Below are positions 42,779 to 53,451 of a stretch of 64,000 bases of DNA, piece after piece. Made by a program: the position numbers and the translations under genes. Origin of the DNA: Bacteroidales bacterium WCE2008 (lineage in GTDB: Bacteria; Bacteroidota; Bacteroidia; Bacteroidales; UBA932); NCBI GenBank assembly GCA_900167925.1, contig FUZM01000001.1:62001-126000 (forward strand), in the 5' to 3' direction. Within the stretch, counting starts at the first letter, position 1. Each line of letters starts with the position of its first letter. The notes beneath the pieces were generated by a model that was given only the letters and a program-made list of their open reading frames with translations, had not been told where the DNA came from and ran no database searches.

Positions 42779-44491
42779 ATGAACAAAACTATTACAGGAT
42801 CAGAAGCAATGTGGCTTTCCCTCATAGCGGAAGGTGTCGACACTGTTTTCGGATATCCGGGCGGCCAGATCATACCCGTATATGACAAGCTCTGCGATTT
42901 CGAAGACCGTATAAGGCATATCCTTGTCCGCCACGAACAGGGAGCCATCCATGCAGCCCAGGGTTACGCACGAAGCACCGGCGAGCCGGGTGTCGTCATC
43001 GTCACCTCCGGCCCGGGAGCTACTAACGTCATCACAGGAGTCGTCGACGCAATGACCGACTCTACCCCTCTGGTTGTAATAACAGGCCAGGTTCCGTCCG
43101 CAGCCCTCGGCACAGACGCTTTCCAGGAGGCTGACGTGACCGGTCTTACAGGCCCTATCACGAAGTGGAATTACCAGATCCGCCGTCCCGAGGAAATAGC
43201 GTGGGCTATCTCCAGGGCATTCTATATCGCACGCACGGGCCGTCCGGGACCTGTTGTCCTCGACTTTACAAAAGATGCCCAGAACGGCTGCACGGAATTC
43301 AGCTACGAGAAGTGTAAATTCATCCGTAGCTACATCCCTAATCCGAAACCGTCAGAACAGGCTATCGAGAAAGCTGTCGCCCTTATTGACAGCGCCGAGA
43401 AGCCTTTTGTTGTTTTCGGACAGGGAGTAACCATAAGCGGAGCCGAAAAGGAGCTTCAGGCCTTCCTCGAGAAAGCCGACGCCCCTGCCGGAGCTACGAT
43501 GCTCGGCCTCAGCGCCCTGCCTTCGGACTTCCCTCTCTACCAGGGAATGATCGGAATGCACGGCAATGTCGCCCCGAATATCAAGACAAACGAATGTGAC
43601 GTCCTCGTGGCAGTCGGAATGCGTTTCGACGACCGCGTGACCGGCACGGTCAGCACCTACGCCAGACAGGCGAAGGTCATCCATATAGACATAGACAACG
43701 CCGAACTCGGAAAGATAATCACCCCGGAAGTGGCTATCTGCGGAGATGCGAAGAAAGTTCTTTCGATTCTCACGGAAAAGATAAAGAAAGGCAGCCACAG
43801 GGCTTGGGTCAAGAGTTTTGACGAGTGCAACAAGGTTGAACGCAAGAAAGTCATTGACCCTGAGATCAACTCCGGAGAGGGAGCGATAAAGATGGGAGAA
43901 GTTGTCGACATGGTCGCAGAATTATCAGGCAACAAGGCCGTAGTCGTAACTGACGTCGGCCAGAACCAGCTAACCGCAGCCCGCTATTCCCGCTTCAGCA
44001 AGGGCCGCAGCTTCATCTCCTCCGGAGGTCTCGGGACAATGGGCTTCGGACTTCCGGCCGCTATCGGCGCCAAGATCGCGACACCTAAGAAGCAGGTTTG
44101 TCTCTTCGTCGGCGACGGCGGAATCCAGATGACCATCCAGGAACTCGGAACGATCATGCAGGAGCAGGTTGGCGTAAAGATAGTCCTCCTCAACAACAAC
44201 TGGCTCGGCAATGTCCGCCAGTGGCAGGAGATGTTCTTCGACCGCAGATACTCGCAGACAAGGATGATCAACCCTGACTACAGGCTCATCGCTGAAGCCT
44301 ACGGAATACGCTACCGCGCCGTCGAGGAAAGAAAAGACCTCAAGGACGCTGTCAGGGAGATGCTTTCCGATGATGTTCCTTATCTGCTCGACGTACATGT
44401 GCTCGAAAGCAGCAACGTAATGCCGATGATACCTCCGGGAAAGGGTATCGACCAGATAATGTTGAACGAGAAAGAATGGTATCAAAAATAA
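42779..44491 (+). CDS. ilvB: Acetolactate synthase, large subunit
   Basis: This 570-residue TPP enzyme makes acetolactate and acetohydroxybutyrate. It has the N-terminal GYPGGQIIPVYDKL with the catalytic Glu in VRHEQGAIHAAQGYAR, and the TPP-binding GDGGIQMTIQELGTIM...NNNWLGNVRQWQ. It pairs with the small subunit 7 nt downstream. Confidence 0.96.
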   Translation: MNKTITGSEAMWLSLIAEGVDTVFGYPGGQIIPVYDKLCDFEDRIRHILVRHEQGAIHAAQGYARSTGEPGVVIVTSGPGATNVITGVVDAMTDSTPLVVITGQVPSAALGTDAFQEADVTGLTGPITKWNYQIRRPEEIAWAISRAFYIARTGRPGPVVLDFTKDAQNGCTEFSYEKCKFIRSYIPNPKPSEQAIEKAVALIDSAEKPFVVFGQGVTISGAEKELQAFLEKADAPAGATMLGLSALPSDFPLYQGMIGMHGNVAPNIKTNECDVLVAVGMRFDDRVTGTVSTYARQAKVIHIDIDNAELGKIITPEVAICGDAKKVLSILTEKIKKGSHRAWVKSFDECNKVERKKVIDPEINSGEGAIKMGEVVDMVAELSGNKAVVVTDVGQNQLTAARYSRFSKGRSFISSGGLGTMGFGLPAAIGAKIATPKKQVCLFVGDGGIQMTIQELGTIMQEQVGVKIVLLNNNWLGNVRQWQEMFFDRRYSQTRMINPDYRLIAEAYGIRYRAVEERKDLKDAVREMLSDDVPYLLDVHVLESSNVMPMIPPGKGIDQIMLNEKEWYQK

Positions 44492-44498
44492 TGGGGCT

Positions 44499-45053
44499 AT
44501 GGAAGAGATAAAGAACTACACGGTAATCATTTATACCGAGAATCAGATTGGTCTGCTCTCGCAGATTTCCAACATCTTTACAAGACGCAGCCTCAGTATC
44601 TGGAGTCTTTCGGCGGGTCCTTCCTCGATAGAAGGAATCCACAACATTACGATTACCACGGACGCCACGGAGAAGAGAATCCGCGAGGCCGTGCGCCAGA
44701 TAGAGAAGAGAGTAGATGTAATAAAGGCCTTCTTCTATGTCGAGGATCAGCTTGTATACCGCGAACTCGCGATGTATAAGGTGACTACCGGCAAACTGCT
44801 GGAATCCGGAGTCCTGGAATCCCTGCTGTCGAAGTACAACGCCAGGATCGTGGAGATGAACAAGACCTTCACCGTCATCCAGAAGACCGGATACACGGAA
44901 GAGACAAAAGCCCTCCACGACGAACTCAAGGATATCGGAGTCCTGCAGTTCGTACGTTCCGGACGTATCGCGATTTCGCGAACGATGCAGGAGCCGGTAT
45001 TCAAATTCCTGCAGAAGAGAGAAAGAGAAAAAGAAAAAATCAATAAATCATAA
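44499..45053 (+). CDS. ilvN: Acetolactate synthase, regulatory small subunit
   Basis: This 184-residue subunit has an N-terminal ACT domain (YTVIIYTENQIGLLSQISNI, RRSLSIWSLSAG) that binds valine for feedback, and a C-terminal domain ending in a basic helix (KREREKEKINKS). Its length fits the IlvN/IlvH family. Confidence 0.93.
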   Translation: MEEIKNYTVIIYTENQIGLLSQISNIFTRRSLSIWSLSAGPSSIEGIHNITITTDATEKRIREAVRQIEKRVDVIKAFFYVEDQLVYRELAMYKVTTGKLLESGVLESLLSKYNARIVEMNKTFTVIQKTGYTEETKALHDELKDIGVLQFVRSGRIAISRTMQEPVFKFLQKREREKEKINKS

Positions 45054-45058
45054 GAATT

Positions 45059-46099
45059 ATGGCAAAAATCAATTTTGGCGGAGTTGACGAGAACGTAGTC
45101 ACTCGCGAAGAATTCACACTCGAACACGCACGCGAAGTCCTCAAGGACGAGGTTATCGCAGTCATCGGTTATGGCGTCCAGGGTCCTGGCCAGGCCATGA
45201 ACCTGCGCGACAATGGTTTCAACGTAATCGTCGGCCAGCGTAAAGGCAAGACCTACGACAAGGCTGTCGCTGACGGCTGGGTTCCGGGTGAGACCTTGTT
45301 CGAGATTGAAGAAGCATGCGAGCGCGGTACAATTATCCAGTATCTCGTTTCAGACGCTGCCCAGATAGCAGTATGGCCTACCGTCAAGAAGCATCTTACC
45401 GCAGGCAAGGCTCTATACTTCTCCCACGGCTTCGGAATCACCTACAACGACCGCACCGGCATCGTTCCACCGAAGGATGTCGATGTAATCATGGTCGCCC
45501 CTAAGGGCTCAGGTACATCCCTCCGCCGCCTCTTCCTCCAGGGCAAGGGTGTCAACTCTTCATTTGCAGTATATCAGGACGCTACAGGCCGCGCACTCGA
45601 GCGCACTCTCGCCCTCGGTATCGGCGTCGGCTCAGGCTACCTCTTCGAGACCGACTTCAAGCGCGAGGTCTATTCTGACCTTACCGGCGAGCGTGGTACC
45701 CTCATGGGAGCTATCCAGGGCATCCTTCTCGCCCAGTACGAGACTCTCCGCGAGCATGGTCATACTCCTTCAGAGGCCTTCAACGAGACCGTCGAGGAGC
45801 TTACCCAGTCCCTCATGCCTCTCTTCGCTGAGAAAGGAATGGACTGGATGTATGCCAACTGCTCTACCACGGCACAGAGAGGCGCCCTCGACTGGATGGG
45901 ACCATTCCACGACGCCACCAAGCCTGTATTCGAGAAGCTCTACCAGAGCGTGGCAAGCGGCAACGAGGCCCAGATTTCAATCGACGCCAACTCTAAGCCG
46001 GGCTACCGCGAAGGTCTCGAGAAAGAGCTCAAGGCCCTTCGTGACAGCGAGCTCTGGAGAACAGGAGCCGCCGTACGTGCACTTCGTCCAGGTAAATAA
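45059..46099 (+). CDS. ilvC: Ketol-acid reductoisomerase
   Basis: This 346-residue class I enzyme isomerises and reduces acetolactate. It has the Rossmann motif [22 protein letters not shown], cofactor loop [11 protein letters not shown], and the active-site [23 protein letters not shown] (Asp/Glu ligands). ATG begins 5 nt after ilvN stop. Confidence 0.96.
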   Translation: MAKINFGGVDENVVTREEFTLEHAREVLKDEVIAVIGYGVQGPGQAMNLRDNGFNVIVGQRKGKTYDKAVADGWVPGETLFEIEEACERGTIIQYLVSDAAQIAVWPTVKKHLTAGKALYFSHGFGITYNDRTGIVPPKDVDVIMVAPKGSGTSLRRLFLQGKGVNSSFAVYQDATGRALERTLALGIGVGSGYLFETDFKREVYSDLTGERGTLMGAIQGILLAQYETLREHGHTPSEAFNETVEELTQSLMPLFAEKGMDWMYANCSTTAQRGALDWMGPFHDATKPVFEKLYQSVASGNEAQISIDANSKPGYREGLEKELKALRDSELWRTGAAVRALRPGK

Positions 46100-46110
46100 C
46101 AGTTATTCCT

Positions 46111-47607
46111 ATGAGCGATAGAGTCTATATCTTCGATACCACCCTGCGCGACGGGGAACAGGTACCGGGCTGCCAGCTTAACACAGTCGAGAAGATCCAG
46201 GTTGCAAAATCCCTGGAGACTCTCGGCGTGGACGTAATCGAGGCGGGCTTTCCGGTTTCCAGCCCTGGAGACTTCAACTCCGTTGTAGAGATCTCCAAGG
46301 CTGTGACCTGGCCTACGATCTGCGCTCTTACAAGAGCGGTCGAGAAGGACATCGACGTTGCCGCAGAGGCCCTGAAATACGCAAAGAGGGGCCGTATCCA
46401 CACTGGCATCGGTACTTCAGACTCGCATATCCGGTACAAATTCAACTCCACCCGGGAGGAAATTCTCGAAAGGGCGGTACGCGCAGTGAAATACGCCAAG
46501 AAATATGTTGAAGATGTGGAATTCTACGCCGAGGATGCCGGACGTACCGACAATGAATTCCTCGCCAGAGTAGTCGAAGCCGTCATCAAGGCCGGAGCTA
46601 CCGTGGTGAACATCCCGGATACGACCGGATACTGTCTTCCTGAGGAATATGGAGCCAAGATCAAGTATCTCTGCGACCATGTCGCCGGAATCGAGAACGC
46701 CGTCATCTCCACCCACTGCCACAACGACCTGGGCATGGCCACGGCCAACACAATGGCCGGACTGATGAACGGAGCGCGCCAGTGTGAGGTCACGATCAAC
46801 GGCATCGGTGAAAGGGCCGGCAACACTGCCCTCGAAGAGATCGCCATGATCCTCAAGTCGCACAAGGAACTCGCCCTCGACACCAATATCAACACCAAGA
46901 GGATCTACCCTCTCAGCCGTCAGGTGTCGAGTCTTATGAACATGCCGGTGCAGCCCAACAAGGCCATCGTCGGAAAGAACGCCTTCGCGCACTCTTCCGG
47001 CATCCACCAGGACGGCGTGCTCAAGAATGCGACGACTTACGAGATCATCGACCCGAACGACATCGGACTCGACACCAACTCGATCGTACTTACAGCCCGC
47101 AGCGGTCATGCTGCCCTGAAGTACCGCCTCGAGGCTCTCGGAGTGCATCTCAGCGAAGATAAACTGGACAAAGTCTATAAAGAATTCCTGAAACTCGCCG
47201 ACAAGAAAAAGGAAATCCACGATGACGATATCCTGATGCTCGCGGGCACCGACTGGACCCGCAGCCGCCATATCAAGGTCGACTGGCTCCAGGCCACCAG
47301 CGGCATCGGCATGAAGCCGGTAGCCTCGATCGGACTGGACATCGCGGGAGAGAAATTCGAGGCGGCCGCTACCGGAAACGGTCCTGTGGACGCAGCCATC
47401 AATGCTCTCCGCAAGATAATCAAGCGCCAGATCACGATCAACGAATTCACTATCCAGGGAGTCACCAAGGGCGCCGACGACTGCTGCAAGGTACATATGC
47501 AGGTCGAGCACGAAGGTACTCTCTACTACGGATTCGGAACCAGCACGGATATAGTCACCGCCTCCATAGAGGCCTACGTGGACTGCATCAATAAATTCAC
47601 TAAATAG
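46111..47607 (+). CDS. leuA: 2-isopropylmalate synthase
   Basis: This 498-residue enzyme condenses 2-oxoisovalerate with acetyl-CoA, the first leucine-specific step. DRE-TIM barrel signatures: [54 protein letters not shown] and [11 protein letters not shown]. The C-terminal leucine-binding regulatory domain ([21 protein letters not shown]) is present. A second related enzyme lies later in the operon. Confidence 0.94.
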   Translation: MSDRVYIFDTTLRDGEQVPGCQLNTVEKIQVAKSLETLGVDVIEAGFPVSSPGDFNSVVEISKAVTWPTICALTRAVEKDIDVAAEALKYAKRGRIHTGIGTSDSHIRYKFNSTREEILERAVRAVKYAKKYVEDVEFYAEDAGRTDNEFLARVVEAVIKAGATVVNIPDTTGYCLPEEYGAKIKYLCDHVAGIENAVISTHCHNDLGMATANTMAGLMNGARQCEVTINGIGERAGNTALEEIAMILKSHKELALDTNINTKRIYPLSRQVSSLMNMPVQPNKAIVGKNAFAHSSGIHQDGVLKNATTYEIIDPNDIGLDTNSIVLTARSGHAALKYRLEALGVHLSEDKLDKVYKEFLKLADKKKEIHDDDILMLAGTDWTRSRHIKVDWLQATSGIGMKPVASIGLDIAGEKFEAAATGNGPVDAAINALRKIIKRQITINEFTIQGVTKGADDCCKVHMQVEHEGTLYYGFGTSTDIVTASIEAYVDCINKFTK

Positions 47608-47610
47608 TAA

Positions 47611-49002
47611 ATGAACACTCTATTCGACAAAATATGGGACTCGCACGTCGTTGACCTTATCAAGGACGGCCCGACCCAGCTCTATATAGACCGCCTCTAC
47701 TGCCACGAGGTGACAAGCCCGCAGGCCTTCGAGGGTCTCCGCCGCCGCGGAATCCGCTGCCTCAGACCTGAGAAGATCTACTGCATGCCGGACCATAACA
47801 CACCGACCCACGACCAGGACAAGCCGATCGAGGATCCGGTCTCAAAGAAACAGGTGGACACGCTGGCCGCGAATACCGCGGAATTCGGCCTCACCCACTT
47901 CGGGATGATGGACCCTCGGAACGGTATCATCCATGTCGTCGGCCCTGAGAGAGGCCTCTCGCTGCCGGGAATGACGATAGTCTGCGGCGACTCGCATACC
48001 TCCACCCACGGAGCCGTAGGAGCCCTCGCTTTCGGTATCGGAACCAGCGAAGTGGAGATGGTCATGGCCTCGCAGTGCATACTCCAGCAGAAGCCTAAGT
48101 CGATGAGGATACGCGTCGAGGGACAGCTGGGACCATGCGTGACCGCGAAGGATGTCGCTCTCTTCCTGATGGAAAAGCTTACCACCAGCGGCGCTACGGG
48201 ATATTTCGTCGAATATGCAGGTTCAGCAGTCCGCAGCCTCACGATGGAAGGCCGCCTTACCCTCTGCAACCTCTCGATCGAGATGGGAGCCCGAGGCGGA
48301 TTCATCGCTCCTGACGAGACTACTTTCGCCTACCTCAAGGGCCGCGAGAACGCACCTAAGGGAGAAGACTGGGACAAAGCCGTCGAGTATTGGAAGACTC
48401 TCAAGAGCGGCGACGACGCCGTGTTCGACAAGGAGCTTGTATTCGACGCTGCCGAGATCCAGCCGATGATCACCTACGGCACCAACCCTGGAATGGGAAT
48501 GGCCATAACCGGCAGCATCCCGACTCTCGAGGCGATTGGTGAAGAAGGTGGTGAATCCTTCCGCAAGTCGCTGAAATACATGGGCTTCAAGCCAGGGGAG
48601 AAACTTCTCGGCAAGAAGATCGACTATGTGTTTCTCGGCGCCTGCACCAACGGCCGTATCGAGGATTTCCGTGCCTTCGCTTCCATAGCAAAGGGCCGCA
48701 AGAAGGCCGATAACGTGACCGCATGGCTGGTCCCTGGCTCATGGGAAGTTCTCCGCCAGATACGCGAGGAAGGACTCGACAAGGTGCTCGAGGCCGCCGG
48801 CTTCGCAATCCGCCAGCCGGGATGCTCCGCCTGCCTGGCCATGAACGATGACAAGATTCCGGCAGGAAAGTATAGCGTTTCGACGAGCAACCGTAACTTC
48901 GAAGGCCGCCAGGGCCCGGGAGCAAGGACAATCCTGGCAAGCCCGCTGGTTGCCGCGGCAGCTGCCGTCACCGGCGTAATAACCGATCCGAGAACCCTGT
49001 AA
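47611..49002 (+). CDS. leuC: 3-isopropylmalate dehydratase, large subunit
   Basis: This 463-residue aconitase-type subunit isomerises isopropylmalate. Fe-S ligands are in [17 protein letters not shown] and [36 protein letters not shown] is the family signature. It forms a heterodimer with LeuD encoded next. Confidence 0.95.
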   Translation: MNTLFDKIWDSHVVDLIKDGPTQLYIDRLYCHEVTSPQAFEGLRRRGIRCLRPEKIYCMPDHNTPTHDQDKPIEDPVSKKQVDTLAANTAEFGLTHFGMMDPRNGIIHVVGPERGLSLPGMTIVCGDSHTSTHGAVGALAFGIGTSEVEMVMASQCILQQKPKSMRIRVEGQLGPCVTAKDVALFLMEKLTTSGATGYFVEYAGSAVRSLTMEGRLTLCNLSIEMGARGGFIAPDETTFAYLKGRENAPKGEDWDKAVEYWKTLKSGDDAVFDKELVFDAAEIQPMITYGTNPGMGMAITGSIPTLEAIGEEGGESFRKSLKYMGFKPGEKLLGKKIDYVFLGACTNGRIEDFRAFASIAKGRKKADNVTAWLVPGSWEVLRQIREEGLDKVLEAAGFAIRQPGCSACLAMNDDKIPAGKYSVSTSNRNFEGRQGPGARTILASPLVAAAAAVTGVITDPRTL

Positions 49003-49013
49003 ACACGAATAGG

Positions 49014-49610
49014 ATGAAACAGAAATTCAATATAATCGAAAGTTCATGCATCCCTCTCCCCCTGGAGAACGTGGATACAGACCAGATAATCCCGGCACGT
49101 TTCCTCAAGGCTACCACGAGGGACGAGGCTTTCTTCGGAGAGAACCTCTTCCGCGACTGGCGTTACCGTCCGGACGGGACTCCGATCGAGGGGTTCGTTC
49201 TCAATGATCCGCGCTATAGCGGAGATATCCTCGTCGCAGGAAAGAACTTCGGTTCGGGTTCCAGCCGCGAGCATGCCGCATGGGCTATCGCAGGATATGG
49301 CTTCAAGGTGGTGATTTCCAGCTTTTTCGCCGATATCCACAAAAACAATGAACTTAACAATTTCGTACTGCCGGTAACGGTATCCGAGGATTTCCTCGCA
49401 GAACTTTTCGAGACAATCGCAGCCGATCCGAAGGCAAAGGTGAGAGTTGACGTCCCGGCACAGACCGTGACCAACCTTGCCACCGGAAGAACCGAATCCT
49501 TCGAGCTGAATGGCTATAAGAAATACTGCCTGATGAACGCTCTGGACGATATCGACTATCTGCTGGAGCAGAAGGCCAAAATCGAAGCGTACGAGAAAAA
49601 AAGCATATGA
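49014..49610 (+). CDS. leuD: 3-isopropylmalate dehydratase, small subunit
   Basis: This 198-residue swivel-domain partner of LeuC opens with [20 protein letters not shown] and has [19 protein letters not shown]. The stop overlaps the next start by 4 nt. Confidence 0.95.
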   Translation: MKQKFNIIESSCIPLPLENVDTDQIIPARFLKATTRDEAFFGENLFRDWRYRPDGTPIEGFVLNDPRYSGDILVAGKNFGSGSSREHAAWAIAGYGFKVVISSFFADIHKNNELNNFVLPVTVSEDFLAELFETIAADPKAKVRVDVPAQTVTNLATGRTESFELNGYKKYCLMNALDDIDYLLEQKAKIEAYEKKSI

Positions 49611-51121
49611 TTGAGATAATGGACACAACCCTCCGTGACGGAGAGCAGACTGCCGGGGTTTCGTTCAATGCGGACGAAAAGCTGGCCATAACCCGTCTGT
49701 TGCTGGAGGAACTGAAAGTCAACAGAATCGAAGTGTGCTCCGCAAGGGTATCCAGCGGCGAGCACGAGGCCTTCGCGAAGATATGCGAATGGGCCTCGAC
49801 CTGCGGCCATCTGGACCAGGTGGAAGCCCTCGGCTTCGTCGACAACGGTCTGTCGATAGACTGGATCGCTTCGGCGGGCGGCCGCGTCATGAATCTGCTG
49901 ACCAAGGGGTCCCTGCGCCATGTTACCTGCCAGCTGCACAAGACTCCGCAGGAGCATCGGGATGACATACTCAAAAACATCGCGATGGCAAAGGCAAAAG
50001 GCCTGGAGGTGAATGTCTATCTCGAAGACTGGTCCAACGGCATGATCGATTCCCCGGATTATGTCCATTTCCTCATGGAAGGCCTGAAGGACGCCCCGGT
50101 CCGCAGGATCATGCTTCCGGACACTCTGGGAATCCTTAATCCGGACCAGACCGCAGAGTTCTGCCGTTCGATGGTAGAGCGCTGGCCTGACCTGCATTTC
50201 GACTTCCATGCCCATAACGACTATGACCTTGCGGCCGCCAATGCCTACGAGGCCGTCAAGGCCGGAGTCAAGGGTCTCCACACGACAGTCAACGGCCTCG
50301 GAGAGCGTACCGGCAATCTGCCGGTCTCCAGCCTCGTGGGGATCCTGAACGACCATCTGAAGATCGGAAACTCTCTCGACGAACGCAAGCTCATGCATGT
50401 CTGCCGCTATGTCGAGACAATCTCCGGTGTCCGTATTCCTTCCAACAAGCCACTGGTCGGAGAGTTCGTCTTCACCCAGACCAGCGGGGTCCATGCCGAC
50501 GGCGACAAGAAAGGCGGTCTTTACCAGAACGCCCTCATGCCGGAGAGATTCGGCCGCCACAGGCATTACGCCCTGGGCAAGACCAGCGGCAAGGCCAATA
50601 TCGTAAAGAACCTGGAGCAGATGGGAATAAGCCTTACGGCTGAGCAGATGAAGCTCGTGACTGAAAGGGTCGTGGAACTCGGCGACAAGAAGGAGAGCCT
50701 CAGCCCGGAGGATCTTCCATTCATCATTGCAGACGTGCTTAAAGGAGACTTCTCGGCTGCGCGCGAGAATATCCGTATTGTGAATTATAATCTTCAGCTG
50801 ACCCGTGGCATGAGGCCCCTGGCTAATCTAAGACTTAACATCTGTGGTAACGAGTACGAGGAATCCGCCGCCGGTGACGGACAGTATGATGCCTTTATGA
50901 AGGCTCTCTGGAAAATCTATGACCGTCTCGGAAAACAGCATCCAAAGCTTACCGATTATGTAGTTAAAATTCCCCCAGGAGGCAAGACGGACGCTCTCGT
51001 AGAAACCACGATTTCCTGGGACCTCAACGGCCGCGGCTTCAAGACGAGAGGAATCGATTCCGACCAGACTGAAGCGGCGATCAAGGCCACGATGAAGATG
51101 CTTAACATGATAGAAATTTAA
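49607..51121 (+). CDS. Second 2-isopropylmalate synthase-like enzyme (LeuA2/citramalate synthase candidate)
   Basis: This 504-residue DRE-TIM barrel protein has [50 protein letters not shown] and [14 protein letters not shown], and a C-terminal regulatory domain ([19 protein letters not shown]). It is clearly separate from LeuA. Relatives in Bacteroides operons are annotated as isopropylmalate or (R)-citramalate synthases. With no threonine deaminase gene in this operon, citramalate synthesis from pyruvate and acetyl-CoA, feeding LeuCD and LeuB to 2-oxobutyrate for isoleucine, is an attractive role; homocitrate- or leucine-type specificity cannot be excluded. Confidence 0.75.
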   Translation: MIEIMDTTLRDGEQTAGVSFNADEKLAITRLLLEELKVNRIEVCSARVSSGEHEAFAKICEWASTCGHLDQVEALGFVDNGLSIDWIASAGGRVMNLLTKGSLRHVTCQLHKTPQEHRDDILKNIAMAKAKGLEVNVYLEDWSNGMIDSPDYVHFLMEGLKDAPVRRIMLPDTLGILNPDQTAEFCRSMVERWPDLHFDFHAHNDYDLAAANAYEAVKAGVKGLHTTVNGLGERTGNLPVSSLVGILNDHLKIGNSLDERKLMHVCRYVETISGVRIPSNKPLVGEFVFTQTSGVHADGDKKGGLYQNALMPERFGRHRHYALGKTSGKANIVKNLEQMGISLTAEQMKLVTERVVELGDKKESLSPEDLPFIIADVLKGDFSAARENIRIVNYNLQLTRGMRPLANLRLNICGNEYEESAAGDGQYDAFMKALWKIYDRLGKQHPKLTDYVVKIPPGGKTDALVETTISWDLNGRGFKTRGIDSDQTEAAIKATMKMLNMIEI

Positions 51122-51131
51122 AAACATATTT

Positions 51132-52190
51132 ATGAAACTCAGAATAGCTAAACTCCCCGGCGACGGAATCGGTCCGGAGGTTGTCGAGCAGGCCGTAAAG
51201 GCCGTAGATGCAGTATGCCGCAAGTTCGGCCATGAAGTCGAGTACACCTTCGGCTATGTCGGAGCGTGTGCGATCGACCGTTTCGGCAATGCCTATCCGG
51301 AGGAAACCCACGCCATCTGCATGGCCAGCGACGCAGTGCTTTTCGGCGCTGTGGGCGACCCTAAATATGACAATAATCCGACAGCGCCGGTACGTCCGGA
51401 GCAGGGACTGCTCGCAATCCGCAAGCAGCTCGGACTCTATGCAAACCTCCGCCCGGTCGAGACGTTCAAGGGTCTGGTGGACAAGTCCCCTCTGAAGAAG
51501 GAGCTGGTCGACGGAGCCGATTTCCTCTGCATCCGCGAGCTGACCGGAGGCATGTACTTCGGCGAGAAGGGCCGCAAGGACAACGGCGACACCGCCTATG
51601 ATACATGTATCTACAGCCGAAATGAGGTTGAGCGAATCCTGAAGCTGGCGTTCGAGTATGCAATGCGCCGCCGCAAGCACCTGACGGTCGTGGACAAGGC
51701 CAATGTGCTCGAGTCGTCGCGTCTGTGGAGACAGGTCGCCAAGGAGATGGAGCCGCAGTATCCGGAGGTCCAGGTCGATTATATGTTCGTTGACAATGCC
51801 GCCATGCAGCTGATCCGCTGTCCTAAGTTCTTCGATGTCATGGTGACGGAGAATACTTTCGGCGATATCCTTACGGACGAGGCCAGCTGTATCTCCGGTT
51901 CCATGGGTCTTCTCGCTTCCGCGTCTGTCGGAGCCCATACCAGCCTGTTCGAGCCTATCCATGGTTCTTATCCTCAGGCAGCCGGCAAGAACATCGCCAA
52001 TCCTGTCGCAGCGATACTGTCCGCCGCTATGATGTTCGAGTATGCTTTCGGGCTGATGGAGGAGGGCAAGGCTATCCGCAAGGCCGTAGCCGCTTCAATC
52101 GATGCCGGTGCCGTGACCGAGGACCTCGCCGGAGACGGCAAGGCTCTGAGTACCTCGGAGGTAGGAGACTGGATTGCTTCAAGAATCTAA
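51132..52190 (+). CDS. leuB: 3-isopropylmalate dehydrogenase
   Basis: This 352-residue enzyme oxidatively decarboxylates 3-isopropylmalate. Signatures: [60 protein letters not shown] and [18 protein letters not shown]. Length typical. Confidence 0.95.
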   Translation: MKLRIAKLPGDGIGPEVVEQAVKAVDAVCRKFGHEVEYTFGYVGACAIDRFGNAYPEETHAICMASDAVLFGAVGDPKYDNNPTAPVRPEQGLLAIRKQLGLYANLRPVETFKGLVDKSPLKKELVDGADFLCIRELTGGMYFGEKGRKDNGDTAYDTCIYSRNEVERILKLAFEYAMRRRKHLTVVDKANVLESSRLWRQVAKEMEPQYPEVQVDYMFVDNAAMQLIRCPKFFDVMVTENTFGDILTDEASCISGSMGLLASASVGAHTSLFEPIHGSYPQAAGKNIANPVAAILSAAMMFEYAFGLMEEGKAIRKAVAASIDAGAVTEDLAGDGKALSTSEVGDWIASRI

Positions 52191-52203
52191 AAATCAATTA
52201 AAT

Positions 52204-53247
52204 ATGTCAGAAATCAATTGGGATAAACTTGGCTTTGATGCCTACAGGACCCGTACCGTAGTTCTTTCCCACTACAAAGATGGCAAGTGGTCGCCTGTCG
52301 AAACGACAGAAAACTTCTCATTCACTCTTGACCCGTTCGCCCAGGTCTTCCATTATGCGATTTCCTGCTTCGAGGGTCTGAAGACCTTCCGCCAGAAAGA
52401 CGGACGTATAGCTATATTCCGCCCGGACCAGAATGCCGCACGTATGCAGCGTACCGCCAAATTCCTCGGTATCCCGGCTCCGGACAAGGACCTCTTCATC
52501 AAGATGTGCACTCTCTGCGTCCAGAATAACCTCGAGTTCCTGCCGCCTTACGGCCATCAGGCTTCCCTCTATCTCCGTCCTATGCTTTTCGGAGTACATC
52601 CTCAGATGCAGCTGGTACCATATCCTGAGGCTTATTTCGCAGTGATCTGCGCGCCTGCGGGCTCATATTATGGAGAGCATCTGAAATCGTTCGCCGGCGT
52701 GATTCCGGGCAACTACGACCGCGCTGCGCCTAAGGGTTCCGGAAGCTACAAGATCGGAGCTAACTATGCCGCTACTTTCAAGCCTTACAAGACTGCCCAT
52801 GACCAGGGCTATACCGAGCTGCTTTATCTGAACTCAGGTACAAGGGAGTTCATCGACGAGTTCGGTTCGTCCAATTTCTTTGCGATCAAGGGCAACAAGT
52901 ATATTACGCCGCTTTCCGACAGCGTCCTCCCTTCCATAACCAACAAGACCCTGCAGGAAGTGGCTGCGGATTTTGGTATGGAAGTGGAGAAACGCCCGGT
53001 AAGGGTCGAGGAGCTCGCTGATTTCGATGAGGCCGCAGCCTGCGGAACCGCAGTTGTCATCACTCCTATGTCCCATATCGACATCAAGCCAGTCCTCGAG
53101 GAGGACAAGGTCGAGAAGTCGTATCGCTTCATGCCTGACGGAGAGGTCGGCGAGATCTGCACGAAACTGTACAAGCGCATTACCGGCATCCAGTTCGGAG
53201 AGCTTGAAGATACGCACGGATGGTGCTATCATATCGAGGAAAAATAA
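52204..53247 (+). CDS. ilvE: Branched-chain amino-acid aminotransferase
   Basis: This 347-residue class IV aminotransferase makes the final Ile, Val and Leu. It shows ALDYA-type QVFHYAISCFEGLKTFRQ, YLRPMLFG, the PLP lysine in GSGSYKIGANYAATFK (Lys183) and EFGSSNFFAIKG. The frame extends upstream to 52174, but the ATG at 52204 avoids overlap with leuB. Last gene of the operon, followed by a terminator. Confidence 0.94.
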   Translation: MSEINWDKLGFDAYRTRTVVLSHYKDGKWSPVETTENFSFTLDPFAQVFHYAISCFEGLKTFRQKDGRIAIFRPDQNAARMQRTAKFLGIPAPDKDLFIKMCTLCVQNNLEFLPPYGHQASLYLRPMLFGVHPQMQLVPYPEAYFAVICAPAGSYYGEHLKSFAGVIPGNYDRAAPKGSGSYKIGANYAATFKPYKTAHDQGYTELLYLNSGTREFIDEFGSSNFFAIKGNKYITPLSDSVLPSITNKTLQEVAADFGMEVEKRPVRVEELADFDEAAACGTAVVITPMSHIDIKPVLEEDKVEKSYRFMPDGEVGEICTKLYKRITGIQFGELEDTHGWCYHIEEK

Positions 53248-53278
53248 GGACCGGTTTCAGTCTGTAACCTGTTTTTAG

Positions 53279-53301
53279 AGCGTCGGCATCCAGCCGGCGC
53301 T
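53279..53301 (+). terminator. ilv-leu operon terminator
   Basis: Stem AGCGTCGG/CCGGCGCT (8 bp, one G-U), loop CATCCAG, followed by TTAAATTTTTTAT. A very similar stem-loop lies at 57790-57818 before the paralogous lipoprotein. Confidence 0.7.
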
Positions 53302-53319
53302 TTAAATTTTTTATTTCCT

Positions 53320-53349
53320 TTGTCATTCTGCTCGGTTTTGATATATTTG
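53320..53349 (+). promoter_or_regulatory. Promoter of the first DUF4988-type lipoprotein (TTG-19-TATATTTG)
   Basis: TTG (320-322) and TATATTTG (342-349), 19-nt spacing; the same arrangement precedes the second paralogue. The 5' leader to the ATG at 53452 is about 95 nt. Confidence 0.7.
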
Positions 53350-53451
53350 CACCGCAAAAAAACTTGAATTTAGGGCGACTTGGAAACCTCCCTTCTTGCG
53401 ATTTGTAACCAAACACGCACTTACTCTAATACATTTTTAACAAAAACAGTC

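Noticed and set aside
46417..47511. 364-codon minus-strand frame opposite leuA
   Set aside because: Low-complexity translation rich in Val/Asp/Gly typical of antisense frames; leuA is certain.
49556..50566. 336-codon minus-strand frame opposite the leuA2 gene
   Set aside because: Antisense shadow without recognisable domain.
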